From an uncultured Alistipes sp. (GTDB lineage: Bacteria; Bacteroidota; Bacteroidia; Bacteroidales; Rikenellaceae): DNA of 50,587 bases. Positions 8,411-17,528 of this stretch are shown here, piece by piece. The notes beneath the pieces were generated by a model, which searched no databases, was not told the origin of the DNA, and was given only the letters and a program-made list of their open reading frames with translations. Position 1 is the stretch's first letter; each line of letters begins with the position of its first letter. The position numbers and the translations under genes were made by a program. The stretch is taken from the NCBI GenBank assembly GCA_900542505.1, contig UQNV01000014.1, positions 1 through 50,587 of the forward strand. The letters are read 5' to 3'.

Positions 8411-8725
8411 ATGGCATTAGCAATCAACAAGGAGAATGTTCAGGAAGTTCTCTCGTCGGAGCTTCCGGTGGTTATTGATTTCTGGGCTGAGTGGTGCGGT
8501 CCCTGCCGCATGATGTCGCCCATCGTCGACGAACTGGCGGCCGCATACGAAGGCCGTGTGCTCATCGCCAAGTGCGACGTCGAGGAGAACGACGAGCTGA
8601 CGATGAAGTACGGCGTGCGCAACATCCCGACCATCATCTTCCTCAAGAAGGGCGAGCTGGTCGACAAGCAGGTGGGCGCATGCTCGAAGGAGGCGCTGGC
8701 CGCCAAGGTCGAAAAACTGCTGTAG
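8411..8725 (+). CDS. trxA: Thioredoxin
   Basis: 104 residues, a full-length single-domain thioredoxin. The redox motif WCGPC (Cys29, Cys32) and the cis-proline loop RNIPT are present, without a signal peptide, so it is a cytoplasmic disulfide reductase. The ATG at 8411 is chosen because it begins the canonical N-terminus; an in-frame extension to 8348 overlaps dnaE. It lies 31 bp after dnaE and 4 bp before the epimerase gene, so read-through from dnaE is likely. Confidence 0.95.
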   Translation: MALAINKENVQEVLSSELPVVIDFWAEWCGPCRMMSPIVDELAAAYEGRVLIAKCDVEENDELTMKYGVRNIPTIIFLKKGELVDKQVGACSKEALAAKVEKLL

Positions 8726-8729
8726 GACG

Positions 8730-9722
8730 ATGCTGCGCTGTATCGACTGGCACGGGCTGCAGGCCGTGGAGTTCGGCAAGGGCGACTACGAGGCGCTGCT
8801 CATTCCGGGCTTCGGGGCCAACCTCGTGCGGCTGGCCAACGTGCGGCTCGGCGTGGAGATTCTGAGGACGCCCGAGGCCGATGAAATCGAGACCTTCAAG
8901 GGACGGCCCCATGTCTTCGGGCTGCCGGTGCTCTTTCCGCCCAACCGGATTGCGGACGGCACCTTCACCTTCGACGGGTACACCTACCGCCTGCCCATTA
9001 CGCAGCTCAAGGAGCACCACTACCATCACGGAATCCTCAAGAGCCAGCCGTTTGCCGTTTCGAAGGCATGGGAGACCGACGACGAGGTATTCGTGGAGTG
9101 CCGCTACTACTCCAATGCGGGCAATGACGCGATTTTCCGCGACTTCCCGCATGAGTTCAAGTGCAAGATATCCTTCCGCCTGACGGCCGAAGGGCTGGAG
9201 CAGGAGGTCTTCTTCGCCAACCGCAGCATCCGGCCCATGCCCGTAGGCGTGGGATTCCATACGCCGATGCGCATCCCCTTTGCCGGGGGTGAGGCCGGGG
9301 ATTACGTGCTCCGCATGGCCGTCGGCGAACAGGTCGAGCTGAGCGAGCGCAACATCCCGACGGGGCGCACCTTCACGCTGCCCGAAAACTTCGCCCGGCT
9401 GCGAGCTGAAGGGTTGCGCGTGACGGAGTGCGAGCCCATCGAGGCGGCATTCACCGTGCGCGAAATCGATGTCGACGGCCATCCCTTCCGGGGTGCGCTG
9501 GTCGAAAACCTTCGTACGGGGGTCCGCACCTTCTATGAGGCCGACGAGCAGACCGTCTATTGGACGCTCTGGAACAACGGCGGCCATGTACCCTACTGCT
9601 GCCCCGAGCCGCAGTCGTGGTGGACCGATGCGCCCAATGCGGCCAATCCAGCCGAGCACGGTTTCCGGGCCATCGAGCCCGGCGGCAAGTGGCGGATGCG
9701 TTTCCAACTCTGGGCCCGGTAG
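8730..9722 (+). CDS. Aldose 1-epimerase family protein (GalM-like)
   Basis: 330 residues, no signal peptide. It looks like a galactose-mutarotase superfamily protein: HHYHHG around residue 95, VGVGFHTPMRIPF around 175 (second catalytic His), and a late Glu in RGALVENLRTG as candidate general base. Such enzymes interconvert alpha and beta anomers of hexoses; the exact sugar cannot be told. It is the last gene of the dnaE-trxA cluster and is followed by a strong terminator. Confidence 0.82.
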   Translation: MLRCIDWHGLQAVEFGKGDYEALLIPGFGANLVRLANVRLGVEILRTPEADEIETFKGRPHVFGLPVLFPPNRIADGTFTFDGYTYRLPITQLKEHHYHHGILKSQPFAVSKAWETDDEVFVECRYYSNAGNDAIFRDFPHEFKCKISFRLTAEGLEQEVFFANRSIRPMPVGVGFHTPMRIPFAGGEAGDYVLRMAVGEQVELSERNIPTGRTFTLPENFARLRAEGLRVTECEPIEAAFTVREIDVDGHPFRGALVENLRTGVRTFYEADEQTVYWTLWNNGGHVPYCCPEPQSWWTDAPNAANPAEHGFRAIEPGGKWRMRFQLWAR

Positions 9723-9785
9723 AACGACCTCCAGAGAACTCCGGGCCGGTACGGCGAGTGCTGCCGGTATTTGGAACCGAAACAG

Positions 9786-9822
9786 AACCCTCCTCTCCGC
9801 ATCCCGGGGAGGAGGGTTTGTT
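9786..9822 (+). terminator. Rho-independent terminator after the epimerase
   Basis: A 13-bp stem (AACCCTCCTCTCC with GGGGAGGAGGGTT, one mismatch/wobble), followed by TTTGTTT. It ends the dnaE-trxA-epimerase transcript. Confidence 0.8.
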
Positions 9823-9932
9823 TGGCACCGGAGCGACGGGGACCGCCCGGTAGCCGCCCGTGCCGGGGCGGACTGCGGCCTTCGTCGGGTGCTTTTTCGT
9901 GCGGTGCCGGTACAACAAACGGCGCTGATGGC

Positions 9933-9940
9933 TATTTTTG
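9933..9940 (+). promoter_or_regulatory. -7 box TATTTTTG of the DMT transporter
   Basis: Exact TAnnTTTG, 18 bp before the ATG at 9959. It excludes the TTG-type start at 9938. Confidence 0.65.
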
Positions 9941-9958
9941 TGCCGTTTTCTGACAGGA

Positions 9959-10939
9959 ATGCTTATGAACGGAAGTACTTGGAAAGGGCACGGAGCCATG
10001 CTGGGGGCCAACGTGATGTGGGGCCTCATGTCACCGCTGGCCAAACTGGTCATGGCCGGAGGGGTTGTCGTGCCGCTGTTGGTGACCGATTTGCGTATCT
10101 TCGGGGCAATGCTCCTCTTCTGGCTCTTTTCGTTTTTCCAGCGGCGCGAACGGGTGCCGTTGCGGGACCATGCCAAACTCTTCGCCGCCTCGCTGCTGGC
10201 CATCGTGCTCAACCAGGGGAGCTTCATCTTCGGAGTCGGGATGACGTCGCCGGTCGACGCCTCCATCATCACCACCAGCATGCCGCTGCTGGCAATGGTG
10301 CTGGCGGCGCTGTTCCTCGGTGAACCCATCACGGGCAAGAAGGTCCTCGGTATCGTTGCCGGAGCCTCGGGCGCCCTGCTGCTGATACTCGGAGGAACCC
10401 ACCAGGCCGGAGCCGTTCCCCGCGGCGACAACTTCATTGCCGGCGACCTGCTGGTGCTTTTCGCCCAGTTGTGCTACGCGCTCTACATCGTCCTCTTCAA
10501 GCACTTCGTCGAGCGTTACTCGCCCGTCACCATCATGAAGTGGATGTTCACCTATTCGTTCATCTGCGTGCTGCCCTTCTCCCTGCGGACCGTTGCCGAT
10601 ACGCAATGGGCCGCCCTTTCGCTCCGCGACATCGGAGCGCTGGGCTTCATCGTTGTCGGCAGCACGTTTCTCAGCTACATTCTGGTCATCGTCGGACAGC
10701 GCTCGCTCCGGCCCACCGTCGCCGGCATGTACAACTACGTACAGCCGCTGGTAGCCAGCATCGTGGCCGTATGCTGGGGCATGGACCGCTTCAATCTGAC
10801 GAAGGTCCTTTCGGTCGTGCTGATTTTCGGCGGAGTCTATCTGGTGACCCGCAGCCGCAGTCGTGCCGATGTCGAAGCGGCAGCCGCAGCCTCGGCGCAG
10901 AAGCAGGCGGCGGCAGAGCGCGGCCGCGAAGAGGCTTAG
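9959..10939 (+). CDS. EamA/DMT-family transporter
   Basis: About 326 residues with ten predicted TM helices in two EamA repeats (first repeat opens GHGAMLGANVMWGLMSPLAK; second around ALYIVLFKHFVERYSPVTIMKWMF). It is probably an inner-membrane drug/metabolite exporter; the substrate is unknown. The start may be 9959 (MLMNGS) or 9965 (MNGS); both follow the -7 box. The C-terminus carries a charged, Ala/Gln-rich cytoplasmic tail. It is a single gene ending at a bidirectional terminator. Confidence 0.85.
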   Translation: MLMNGSTWKGHGAMLGANVMWGLMSPLAKLVMAGGVVVPLLVTDLRIFGAMLLFWLFSFFQRRERVPLRDHAKLFAASLLAIVLNQGSFIFGVGMTSPVDASIITTSMPLLAMVLAALFLGEPITGKKVLGIVAGASGALLLILGGTHQAGAVPRGDNFIAGDLLVLFAQLCYALYIVLFKHFVERYSPVTIMKWMFTYSFICVLPFSLRTVADTQWAALSLRDIGALGFIVVGSTFLSYILVIVGQRSLRPTVAGMYNYVQPLVASIVAVCWGMDRFNLTKVLSVVLIFGGVYLVTRSRSRADVEAAAAASAQKQAAAERGREEA

Positions 10940-11023
10940 GCCCGCGCACCCGGCTCGGCCGGGAGCCTGCCGACGAATCCGGAAGGACATCGGGGCGGAA
11001 ACGCCCCGTGTGCCGGCAAAAAA

Positions 11024-11062
11024 GCCCCCTGTCTCATCATCCGGAGACAGGGGGCCTCTTTT
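11024..11062. terminator. Bidirectional terminator
   Basis: Perfect 12-bp stem GCCCCCTGTCTC/GAGACAGGGGGC. It is preceded by A6 (T6 on the minus strand) and followed by CTCTTTT, and it serves the convergent transporter and nitroreductase genes. Confidence 0.85.
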
Positions 11063-11078
11063 GTACCTTGCGGCAATG

Positions 11079-11606
11079 CTATTCCTTGCCGTAACTCTCG
11101 TGGAAAACCGTTGCGGAGAGCGGTTTGCGCGTCTCGGCATGGCGTTCGGGCGATGCCGGCTCTCCGGCACCGTAGCCGATGAGCAGAATGTTGACCGGTT
11201 CGACGTGGGGCGGCAGCGCGAACTCCTCGCGGACGGCCTCGGGCTTGAACATGCAAATCCAGAGCGAGTCGAGTCCGAGGCTGGCGGCGGCCAGCATCAT
11301 GTGGTCGGTGACAATCGAGGCGTCGATGTCGCTGATTTTCTTCCCGTCGTATTTGCGCGTCCAGACCTCGTCCGTATCGGCGCAGACGATGATGGCACAG
11401 GGCGCCTTGAAGTCGCGCGTGCAGCGGGCAAGGCGTTCCATACCCTCGGCCGACTGGACGACGATGAGCCGCTGCGGCTGCCGGTTGGCTCCCGTGGGGG
11501 CGATACGGCCCGCTTCGAGAATCGCTTCGAGTTTTTCGGGTTCGACCTTGCGGTCGAGGTATTGACGGCAGGCGTAGCGCCGTTTGGCAATTTGCAGAAA
11601 ATCCAT
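11079..11606 (-). CDS. Nitroreductase family protein
   Basis: 175 residues (MDFLQIAKRRYACRQYLDRKVEPEKLEAILEAGRIAPTGANRQPQRLIVV...). The opening RRYACRQY and the PTGANRQPQ block are FMN-binding features of the NfsA/FRP superfamily, which reduces nitro groups, quinones or flavins with NAD(P)H. The ATG at 11606 is preferred to 11735 because a -7 box lies at 11632-11639. It is monocistronic, divergent from htpG. Confidence 0.88.
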   Translation of the reverse strand: MDFLQIAKRRYACRQYLDRKVEPEKLEAILEAGRIAPTGANRQPQRLIVVQSAEGMERLARCTRDFKAPCAIIVCADTDEVWTRKYDGKKISDIDASIVTDHMMLAAASLGLDSLWICMFKPEAVREEFALPPHVEPVNILLIGYGAGEPASPERHAETRKPLSATVFHESYGKE

Positions 11607-11631
11607 GGTGTTTTGGTGTTGGGTTGTGCCA

Positions 11632-11639
11632 CAAAGATA
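11632..11639 (-). promoter_or_regulatory. -7 box TATCTTTG of the nitroreductase gene
   Basis: Exact consensus on the minus strand, 25 bp before the ATG at 11606. Confidence 0.7.
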
Positions 11640-11776
11640 GCACGCCGTCGGCTTCCGTGCAAACCGCGGCGGAGTTTTGGCAGTCGCGTCTGCCATTCTG
11701 TCATGGAAAAACGGCTGGCATACAGTTTGAAGCATCCCCGAACGACGAAAATAAAATACAATTCAACGATAAAGCT

Positions 11777-13837
11777 ATGAAAAACGGAAAAATCGGAGTT
11801 ACGACGGAAAACATCTTCCCCGTAATCAAGAAGTTCCTCTACTCGGATCATGAAATCTTCCTGCGCGAGCTGATTTCCAACGCCGTGGATGCCACGCAGA
11901 AGCTCAAGACCCTCTCGTCGATTGGCGAGATGAAGGGTGAACTGGGCGACCTGACGATTCACGTGGCAGCCGACAAGGCGGCCAAGACTCTGACGGTGAC
12001 AGACCGCGGTGTGGGCATGACGGCCGACGAGGTGGAACGCTACATCAACCAGATAGCCTTCTCGGGTGCCGAGGAGTTTATGGAAAAGTACAAGAATCAG
12101 GCGATTATCGGCCACTTCGGACTGGGTTTCTACTCGTCGTTCATGGTGGCTGACAAGGTCGAGATTTTCACCCGTTCCTTCCGTGAGGGCGCCAAGACCG
12201 TGCACTGGAGCTGCGAGGGTTCGCCCGAGTTCGAGATGGAGGAGACCGACGAGCAGCGTGACCGCGGTACGACCATCGTGCTGCATCTGGCCGAGGATAC
12301 GCTCGAATACGCCGAGGATTCGAAGGTCGAAGAGTTGCTGCGCAAGTACTGCCGCTTCCTGCCCGTGCCCATCGCCTTCGGCAAGGTCAAGGAGTGGAAG
12401 GACGGCAAGTATGTCGACACGGAGAAGGACAATGTCATCAACGACACCGACCCGCTGTGGACGCGCAAGCCCTCCGACATCACCCCCGAGCAGTACAAGG
12501 AGTTCTACCGCGAGCTCTACCCCACCAGCGACGACCCGCTCTTCTACATCCATCTGAACATCGACTACCCGTTCCACCTGACCGGTATCCTCTATTTCCC
12601 GAAAATCCACAACAATTTCGAGATTCAGCGGAACAAGATTCAGCTCTATTCGAATCAGGTCTATGTGACGGACCAGGTCGAGGGCATCGTCCCCGAGTAT
12701 CTGACGCTGCTGCACGGTGTCATCGACTCGCCCGACATCCCGCTCAACGTATCGCGCAGCTACCTGCAGAGCGATGCCAACGTGAAGAAGATTTCGAACT
12801 ACATCACCCGCAAGGTGGCCGACCGTCTGAAGGAGCTCTTCACCACGATGCGCGCCGACTACGAGGCCAAGTGGGACGACCTGAAGATTTTCATCGAGTA
12901 CGGAATCCTCACCGACGAAAAGTTTGCCGAGAAGGCGCAGGAGTTCATGCTCTGGAAGAATGTCGACGGCAAGTACTTCACCGCAACGGAGTATACCGAC
13001 CTGGTGAAGGAGAACCAGACCGACAAGAACAAGACGCTCATCTTCCTCTATGTCGATGACCCAGAGGAGAAGCACGCCTTCCTCGAGTCGGCCAAGAGCA
13101 AGGGGTACGACGTGCTGGTGCTCGACGGCCAGCTGGACAGCCACTACATCAACTGGTACGAGTCGAAGCATACCGACTGCCGTTTCGAGCGCGTCGACAG
13201 CGATGTGGTCGAGAAGCTGATTCAGAAGGAGGACACCCTCAAGATGTCGCTCACCGAGGCTCAGCAGGAGCTGATGCGTCCGGTCTTCGAGAGCCAGATG
13301 CCCAAGGACGAGAAGATTCACTACAACATCTCCTTCGAGGCGATGTCGCCCACAGAGGCGCCGGTAGTCATCACGCAGAACGAATTCATGCGCCGTATGA
13401 AGGAGATGGCCCGCGTCGGAGGCGGCGGCATGAGCCAGTTCTACGGCCAGATGCCCGACTCGTTCACCATCGCGGTGAATGCCAACCACCCGATTGTCAT
13501 CGACATCCTCGCTGACGTCGAGAAGGCCTACGGCGACAAGCTCAAGACGACGACCAAGAAAATCGACGCGGCCGTTGCCGAGGAGAAACGCTTCGAGGAG
13601 GTCATCAAGGACAAGAAGGAGGAGGAGCTCTCGGCCGAGGAGAAGTCGATGCGCGAGGAGCTTTCAAAGAAGGTCGTCACGCTGCGAGACGAGCGCGACC
13701 AGCGGCTGCGCGAAATCGGAGCCGACAACAAGCTCGTCAAGCAGATTATCGACCTGGCGCTGCTGACCAACGGCATGCTGAAGGGCAAGAACCTGACGGA
13801 TTTCATCCAGCGCTCGATTTCGCTCATCGAGAAATAA
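11777..13837 (+). CDS. htpG: Molecular chaperone HtpG (Hsp90)
   Basis: 686 residues, somewhat longer than E. coli HtpG (624). The N-terminal ATPase motifs are complete: ELISNAVDA, DRGVGM and GHFGLGFYSSFMVAD. The middle domain follows, and a C-terminal dimerisation region has a charged coiled-coil stretch (about residues 590-640, rich in KKEEELSAEEK). It is an ATP-driven cytosolic chaperone. The start at 11777 (MKNGKIGVTTENIFPVIKK) fits the family; the extension to 11624 would run through the divergent promoter region. A near-consensus box TACAGTTTG (11721-11729) is a possible promoter. Confidence 0.96.
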   Translation: MKNGKIGVTTENIFPVIKKFLYSDHEIFLRELISNAVDATQKLKTLSSIGEMKGELGDLTIHVAADKAAKTLTVTDRGVGMTADEVERYINQIAFSGAEEFMEKYKNQAIIGHFGLGFYSSFMVADKVEIFTRSFREGAKTVHWSCEGSPEFEMEETDEQRDRGTTIVLHLAEDTLEYAEDSKVEELLRKYCRFLPVPIAFGKVKEWKDGKYVDTEKDNVINDTDPLWTRKPSDITPEQYKEFYRELYPTSDDPLFYIHLNIDYPFHLTGILYFPKIHNNFEIQRNKIQLYSNQVYVTDQVEGIVPEYLTLLHGVIDSPDIPLNVSRSYLQSDANVKKISNYITRKVADRLKELFTTMRADYEAKWDDLKIFIEYGILTDEKFAEKAQEFMLWKNVDGKYFTATEYTDLVKENQTDKNKTLIFLYVDDPEEKHAFLESAKSKGYDVLVLDGQLDSHYINWYESKHTDCRFERVDSDVVEKLIQKEDTLKMSLTEAQQELMRPVFESQMPKDEKIHYNISFEAMSPTEAPVVITQNEFMRRMKEMARVGGGGMSQFYGQMPDSFTIAVNANHPIVIDILADVEKAYGDKLKTTTKKIDAAVAEEKRFEEVIKDKKEEELSAEEKSMREELSKKVVTLRDERDQRLREIGADNKLVKQIIDLALLTNGMLKGKNLTDFIQRSISLIEK

Positions 13838-13887
13838 CCCTATCGGGTGCGGCGGTGGACATCCCGTCACCGAAGACTCAAAAAGGA

Positions 13888-13925
13888 GCGGACCTCTTCT
13901 TCATAAAGAGGTCCGCCCTTTTTTT
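13888..13925 (+). terminator. Rho-independent terminator of htpG
   Basis: Perfect 11-bp stem GCGGACCTCTT/AAGAGGTCCGC, loop CTTCATA, followed by CCTTTTTTT. Confidence 0.9.
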
Positions 13926-14013
13926 GTCTCCGTGCACAATGCGGTTGATTGCGGGGTGCCGGACGCGCGAGGTACGATTATCCTCGATGCCGAATCTATT
14001 TGCTGAGGGCGTC

Positions 14014-15711
14014 TCAGATGCCGGTACCGTTCAGATAGTCGATTGCCGTCTGCATCTGTTCGTCTCGGCCCTGCATCAACCCTTCGGCTGTCGGCTCAAC
14101 CACCATGTCAATTTTCACGCCATGGCGCTGGGCGTTCTGCCCGTCGGGATAGTATACGCCAAGACCGGTGAGGTTGAATGCCGCATACGGCAGCTGGACG
14201 CACGTTACGTTTCCGTCGGCGCCGGCCGTTTGGCTGCCAATGGTCACGACATCCGGAATGGTCTGCAGGAACATTACGAAATATTCGGACATCGACTGCG
14301 AGCAGGCATTGACCAACAGTACGACCTGCCCCCGGAAAAGCCGGCTGATATCGGAAGCCCGCTCCGTCGACTCTACCCGGCGTAGTATGGTTCCCGGTGT
14401 ATCCGCCTGAGGCAACAGCACGGCAACTGCCTCCCGGGCTTCGGAAAAGAGATATTCCGGAAGCAGTTTGTGGATTACATCATACTGGGCAGGATATGCA
14501 CGCAGGTCGATAATCAGTTTGTCATACCTTTGTAGGAAGCGTTCAAACTCGGGTTCATCGGCGCACGTGAGCGTGCCGATGCGGATGCATGCGATGCCGT
14601 CGGCCACCTCTTCGAACGTCGGCTTTTGGGGTGAATACAGATTCGTGTATATCCGTCCGACAAAGTGCTCGCCGTCAACCGTGGACAGGGTCGACGTCCG
14701 GACCTCTCCGCGGCTGCGGAACTCAATCTGCACCTCGCTTTTCGCCGTGAGCAACGATGCATAGGAGCCATCGCGCATGAGTGAAGCACTGTTGGAGTGA
14801 GGTATATAGGGCGTGAGTGCCGCCAGACGGTCAACGGGTCTCTCGCCGTCGATGAGGAGAATCTCGTCGCCGACTCGGAAATCATTGGGTACAATCGTAC
14901 AGGTATCCGTAACGAACAGTCGCTCTTCGGCAAAGCGGCATACGACGGGTGCGAACCGTCCGCCGAAGAGCGGGATAAACCACGAACTGACATGCGTATC
15001 GCACAATTCGGATACCATCCGGGAGTAGAGCGCCATGAAGTTGACCGAACGGTCGAATGCCATAGCCGTATAATCGGGAAGCACCTCGTTCCACGAGCGG
15101 TCCGTCAGATTACGGTTCGGGGAATAGCTGTCGACAGCATTCCAAAATTTAGCCACACCCAGCAGTTTGTATGCGACGTCATTCTCCGGAATATCCACAT
15201 ATTCCGGCTCGATGTATGAGACATTGACAGAGGTCTGCTCGACATAACGGTTTTTGCCCGGCTCCGCCTGACGTATTTCAGCCAACATGCGGCTCAGGGG
15301 CGCTCCAAGCCGCAGCGTATCGTAAATCCATGCGAAATCGTTGAAGACTTCGAGCTTTCCGTTGCTGCCGGAACGCATGGAAAAGGGCCCCAATGCGGCA
15401 ATCCAGTCCGCAAATATCGCGTTGCGTACCGAGTCCGGCGCATGGATGACACGGTCCAGCAGTGTGAAATATTCGGCATCGGCATTCAGCGATTTTCTGG
15501 AAAATGCCGGGTGGTGATACTTGACAAAGCCCCAGATTCGGGCAACCTGTATCGCAGCGGAGAGTTGTGAGCTGTCGGGCGTCTCGGGGAGCGTGAGCTC
15601 TGCCCGGGCCTCCTCTGCCGAAAGTGATTTTACGGAGTCCTTTCCGCAACAGACGAGTGCAAGTGCAAGGGCCAAGATAGCGGTCGGAAAGGTGAACAAG
15701 ACTCTTTTCAT
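14014..15711 (-). CDS. S41-family peptidase, putative lipoprotein
   Basis: 565 residues. The hydrophobic leader is followed by paired cysteines (Cys21/22) near the cleavage site, suggesting a lipoprotein, although the lipobox is not canonical. The C-terminal half carries S41 (tail-specific/tricorn-like) features: LIIDLRAYP, then VNACSQSMSEYF with the candidate nucleophile serine, then GSQTAGADGNV. The N-terminal VARIWGFVKYHHPAF phrase recurs in Bacteroidetes S41 proteins. It probably degrades peptides in the envelope. The base composition looks less GC-rich than its neighbours. It lies 35 bp behind the thioesterase gene. Confidence 0.85.
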   Translation of the reverse strand: MKRVLFTFPTAILALALALVCCGKDSVKSLSAEEARAELTLPETPDSSQLSAAIQVARIWGFVKYHHPAFSRKSLNADAEYFTLLDRVIHAPDSVRNAIFADWIAALGPFSMRSGSNGKLEVFNDFAWIYDTLRLGAPLSRMLAEIRQAEPGKNRYVEQTSVNVSYIEPEYVDIPENDVAYKLLGVAKFWNAVDSYSPNRNLTDRSWNEVLPDYTAMAFDRSVNFMALYSRMVSELCDTHVSSWFIPLFGGRFAPVVCRFAEERLFVTDTCTIVPNDFRVGDEILLIDGERPVDRLAALTPYIPHSNSASLMRDGSYASLLTAKSEVQIEFRSRGEVRTSTLSTVDGEHFVGRIYTNLYSPQKPTFEEVADGIACIRIGTLTCADEPEFERFLQRYDKLIIDLRAYPAQYDVIHKLLPEYLFSEAREAVAVLLPQADTPGTILRRVESTERASDISRLFRGQVVLLVNACSQSMSEYFVMFLQTIPDVVTIGSQTAGADGNVTCVQLPYAAFNLTGLGVYYPDGQNAQRHGVKIDMVVEPTAEGLMQGRDEQMQTAIDYLNGTGI

Positions 15712-15746
15712 CAGTCAGAATATTTGCTGTTGAAACATTGTGCTGC

Positions 15747-16160
15747 CTACTCCTCGGTCCAATGGGCGCGCAGCAGGTCGAGGTACCACTCCGGGCAGCG
15801 GCACGGACGACGCGTGTCGCTGTGGATGAAGCCCAACTGCGTCATGCCCGTATTGATGAGCTCGCCCCGCTCGTTGTAGATTTCGTAGAAGAAATTGATG
15901 CGCGTCGAGGGCAGCTCGCGGAGGATGATGCGCACGGTGAGCAGTTCGTCGTAGTAGGCCGGTTTGCGGTACTTCGACTGCACCTCGAGAATCGGCATCA
16001 TGATGCCGCGGCGCTCCACCTCGGCAAAGGACATGCCCAGCGCCCGCAGGAATTCGCTGCGCGCCGCTTCGTAGTAGCAGATGTAGTTCGAATGGTGGCA
16101 GATGGCCATCTGGTCGGTGTGCTTGTACCACACCCGGATTTGACAATCGTGTGAGAGCAT
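15747..16160 (-). CDS. Acyl-CoA thioesterase, hotdog fold (YbgC/4HBT-like)
   Basis: 137 residues. It contains the 4HBT active-site phrase VWYKHTDQMAICHHSNYICYYE with Asp16 in the catalytic position; the rest is a single hotdog domain of normal length. It hydrolyses acyl-CoA thioesters (substrate unknown) in the cytoplasm. It is separated from ribF by 102 bp, so it may have its own promoter; a 7/8 match to the -7 box (TATATTTC) lies in that gap. Confidence 0.87.
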   Translation of the reverse strand: MLSHDCQIRVWYKHTDQMAICHHSNYICYYEAARSEFLRALGMSFAEVERRGIMMPILEVQSKYRKPAYYDELLTVRIILRELPSTRINFFYEIYNERGELINTGMTQLGFIHSDTRRPCRCPEWYLDLLRAHWTEE

Positions 16161-16262
16161 GATTTATGGTGTGTTGTTTATCTGCTGTTTGTGAAATATA
16201 CCGGTCAGCCGTTCGGCCTCGTCCCGGCCCATCGGCTCCCCTCCTTTCGGCCGTCGCAGCCG

Positions 16263-16862
16263 TCAGGTGGTCCCGGCGGTCGGCTCCGGGTCCGATACGG
16301 GGTGTGGTGCGACCCTGATGGGGTGTCCGAGCAGCCGCTCCGCTTCGGCCGTATCGCCCGCTTCGAGCAGCCGGCGGATGACGGTCGAACTGACGTGGCT
16401 CCCCTCCACCTCGCGTTCGTCCACCTCGACAATCCGCAGCCCGCAGTCCGATGCCGCATGGCAGTCGTAGCGGTCGTGGCCGAAGCGATGGTTGTAGCCG
16501 ACGACAAGCGTCTGCGCGCCGATGCGCCCCTTGAGATAGCGCTCGATGAATTCGCGCCCCGTCAGAGCGCTGAAGGAGCGGTCGAACGGGATGACAATCA
16601 CGTTGTCGATGCCCAGCTGTTCGAGCAGCGTCAGTTTTTCGTCGAGCGTCGTGAGTTGGTGGAATCCGTCGGTGCGTCCCAGCGTGATGCGCGGATGGGG
16701 GTCGAACGTGAGCACGATACTCTCCCCTCCTGCCGTGCGGGCCTCGGCAACCAGCCGGGCGAGCAGAGCCTGATGGCCGAGGTGTACGCCGTCGAACGAC
16801 CCGACCGTCACGGCCGGCTCACGGAAACGGGGCAACTCTTCAAAACCGTGGAATACCCTCAT
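16263..16862 (-). CDS. ribF: RibF-like FAD synthetase domain protein lacking riboflavin kinase
   Basis: 199 residues from the ATG at 16862. It holds the N-terminal FMN adenylyltransferase domain of RibF: TVGSFDGVHLGHQALL with the nucleotidyltransferase HLGH motif, FDPHPR, and near the end SSTVIRRLLEAGDTAEAERLLGHP. Typical bifunctional RibF is about 310 aa with a C-terminal riboflavin kinase domain; here the frame stops just after LGHP plus 18 residues. Only about 100 bp separate it from the next gene, so the kinase domain is absent, not frameshifted nearby. It lies 8 bp behind rex, as the fifth gene of the dnaN cluster. Confidence 0.87.
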   Translation of the reverse strand: MRVFHGFEELPRFREPAVTVGSFDGVHLGHQALLARLVAEARTAGGESIVLTFDPHPRITLGRTDGFHQLTTLDEKLTLLEQLGIDNVIVIPFDRSFSALTGREFIERYLKGRIGAQTLVVGYNHRFGHDRYDCHAASDCGLRIVEVDEREVEGSHVSSTVIRRLLEAGDTAEAERLLGHPIRVAPHPVSDPEPTAGTT

Positions 16863-16870
16863 CGTCGCAT

Positions 16871-17524
16871 TCAGCCGTTGTTGCTGCTCTCCTCGGCCTC
16901 CTTGACGAAGTAGGCCACCTTCTCGAGCAGCGTGGTGATGTCGTAGTTCTCGACTACGATGCCCTGGGGGAAGTTGAGCGGCGTGGAGGTGAAGTTCAGC
17001 ACGCCGCGGATGCCCGCGTTGATGATGGGAAGCACCAGCTGCGGTGCGACCTTCGTCGGCGAGGAGACAATCACGATGCTGATGTCGCGCTCCTCGGCTA
17101 TCTCCTCGAACGAATCCATGTGGTAGCACGGAATGCCGTCGATGGTCTTGCCCACCTTCTCGGGGTCGACATCGAAGGCGGCCGTGATTTTCAGGTTCAG
17201 CCCCTTGCCGTTGAAGTACTTGGTGATGGCCTGGCCCAGGTGGCCCATACCCAGCACGGCAATGTTCATCGGTGACGAGCTGTCGAGGATTTTGCCGATG
17301 TACTCGATGAGCACCTGTACGTCGTAGCCCTTTTTCGTGTCGCTCGAGAAGCCGATGAGCATCAGGTCGCGGCGCACCTGCACGGCCGTGATGCCGTGGA
17401 TGCCGGCCAGCACGTGGGAAAAGATGTGCGTGATGCCCTGCTTGTGGCACGAAAGGAGCGTACGGCGGTATTCGCTCAGCCGCTCGATGGTCTTTTCGGG
17501 GATGCCGTTCGTCAGAGTGCCCAT
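16871..17524 (-). CDS. rex: Redox-sensing transcriptional repressor Rex
   Basis: 217 residues. The N-terminal winged helix (PEKTIERLSEYRRTLLSCHKQG, then ITAVQVRRDLMLIG) binds DNA. The Rossmann domain with GMGHLGQA (residues about 92-99) senses the NADH/NAD+ ratio, and a C-terminal swapped helix follows. Rex represses fermentation and respiration genes when NADH is low. The gene is tightly packed between the LysM gene (4 bp) and ribF (8 bp). Confidence 0.95.
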   Translation of the reverse strand: MGTLTNGIPEKTIERLSEYRRTLLSCHKQGITHIFSHVLAGIHGITAVQVRRDLMLIGFSSDTKKGYDVQVLIEYIGKILDSSSPMNIAVLGMGHLGQAITKYFNGKGLNLKITAAFDVDPEKVGKTIDGIPCYHMDSFEEIAEERDISIVIVSSPTKVAPQLVLPIINAGIRGVLNFTSTPLNFPQGIVVENYDITTLLEKVAYFVKEAEESSNNG

Positions 17525-17528
17525 GGCG

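Noticed and set aside
16187..16205. TTGTGAAATATA near the thioesterase start as a Rex operator
   Set aside because: Only one half of the Rex palindrome TTGTGAA...TTCACAA is present; the second half reads CCGGT. The hit is too weak to call.
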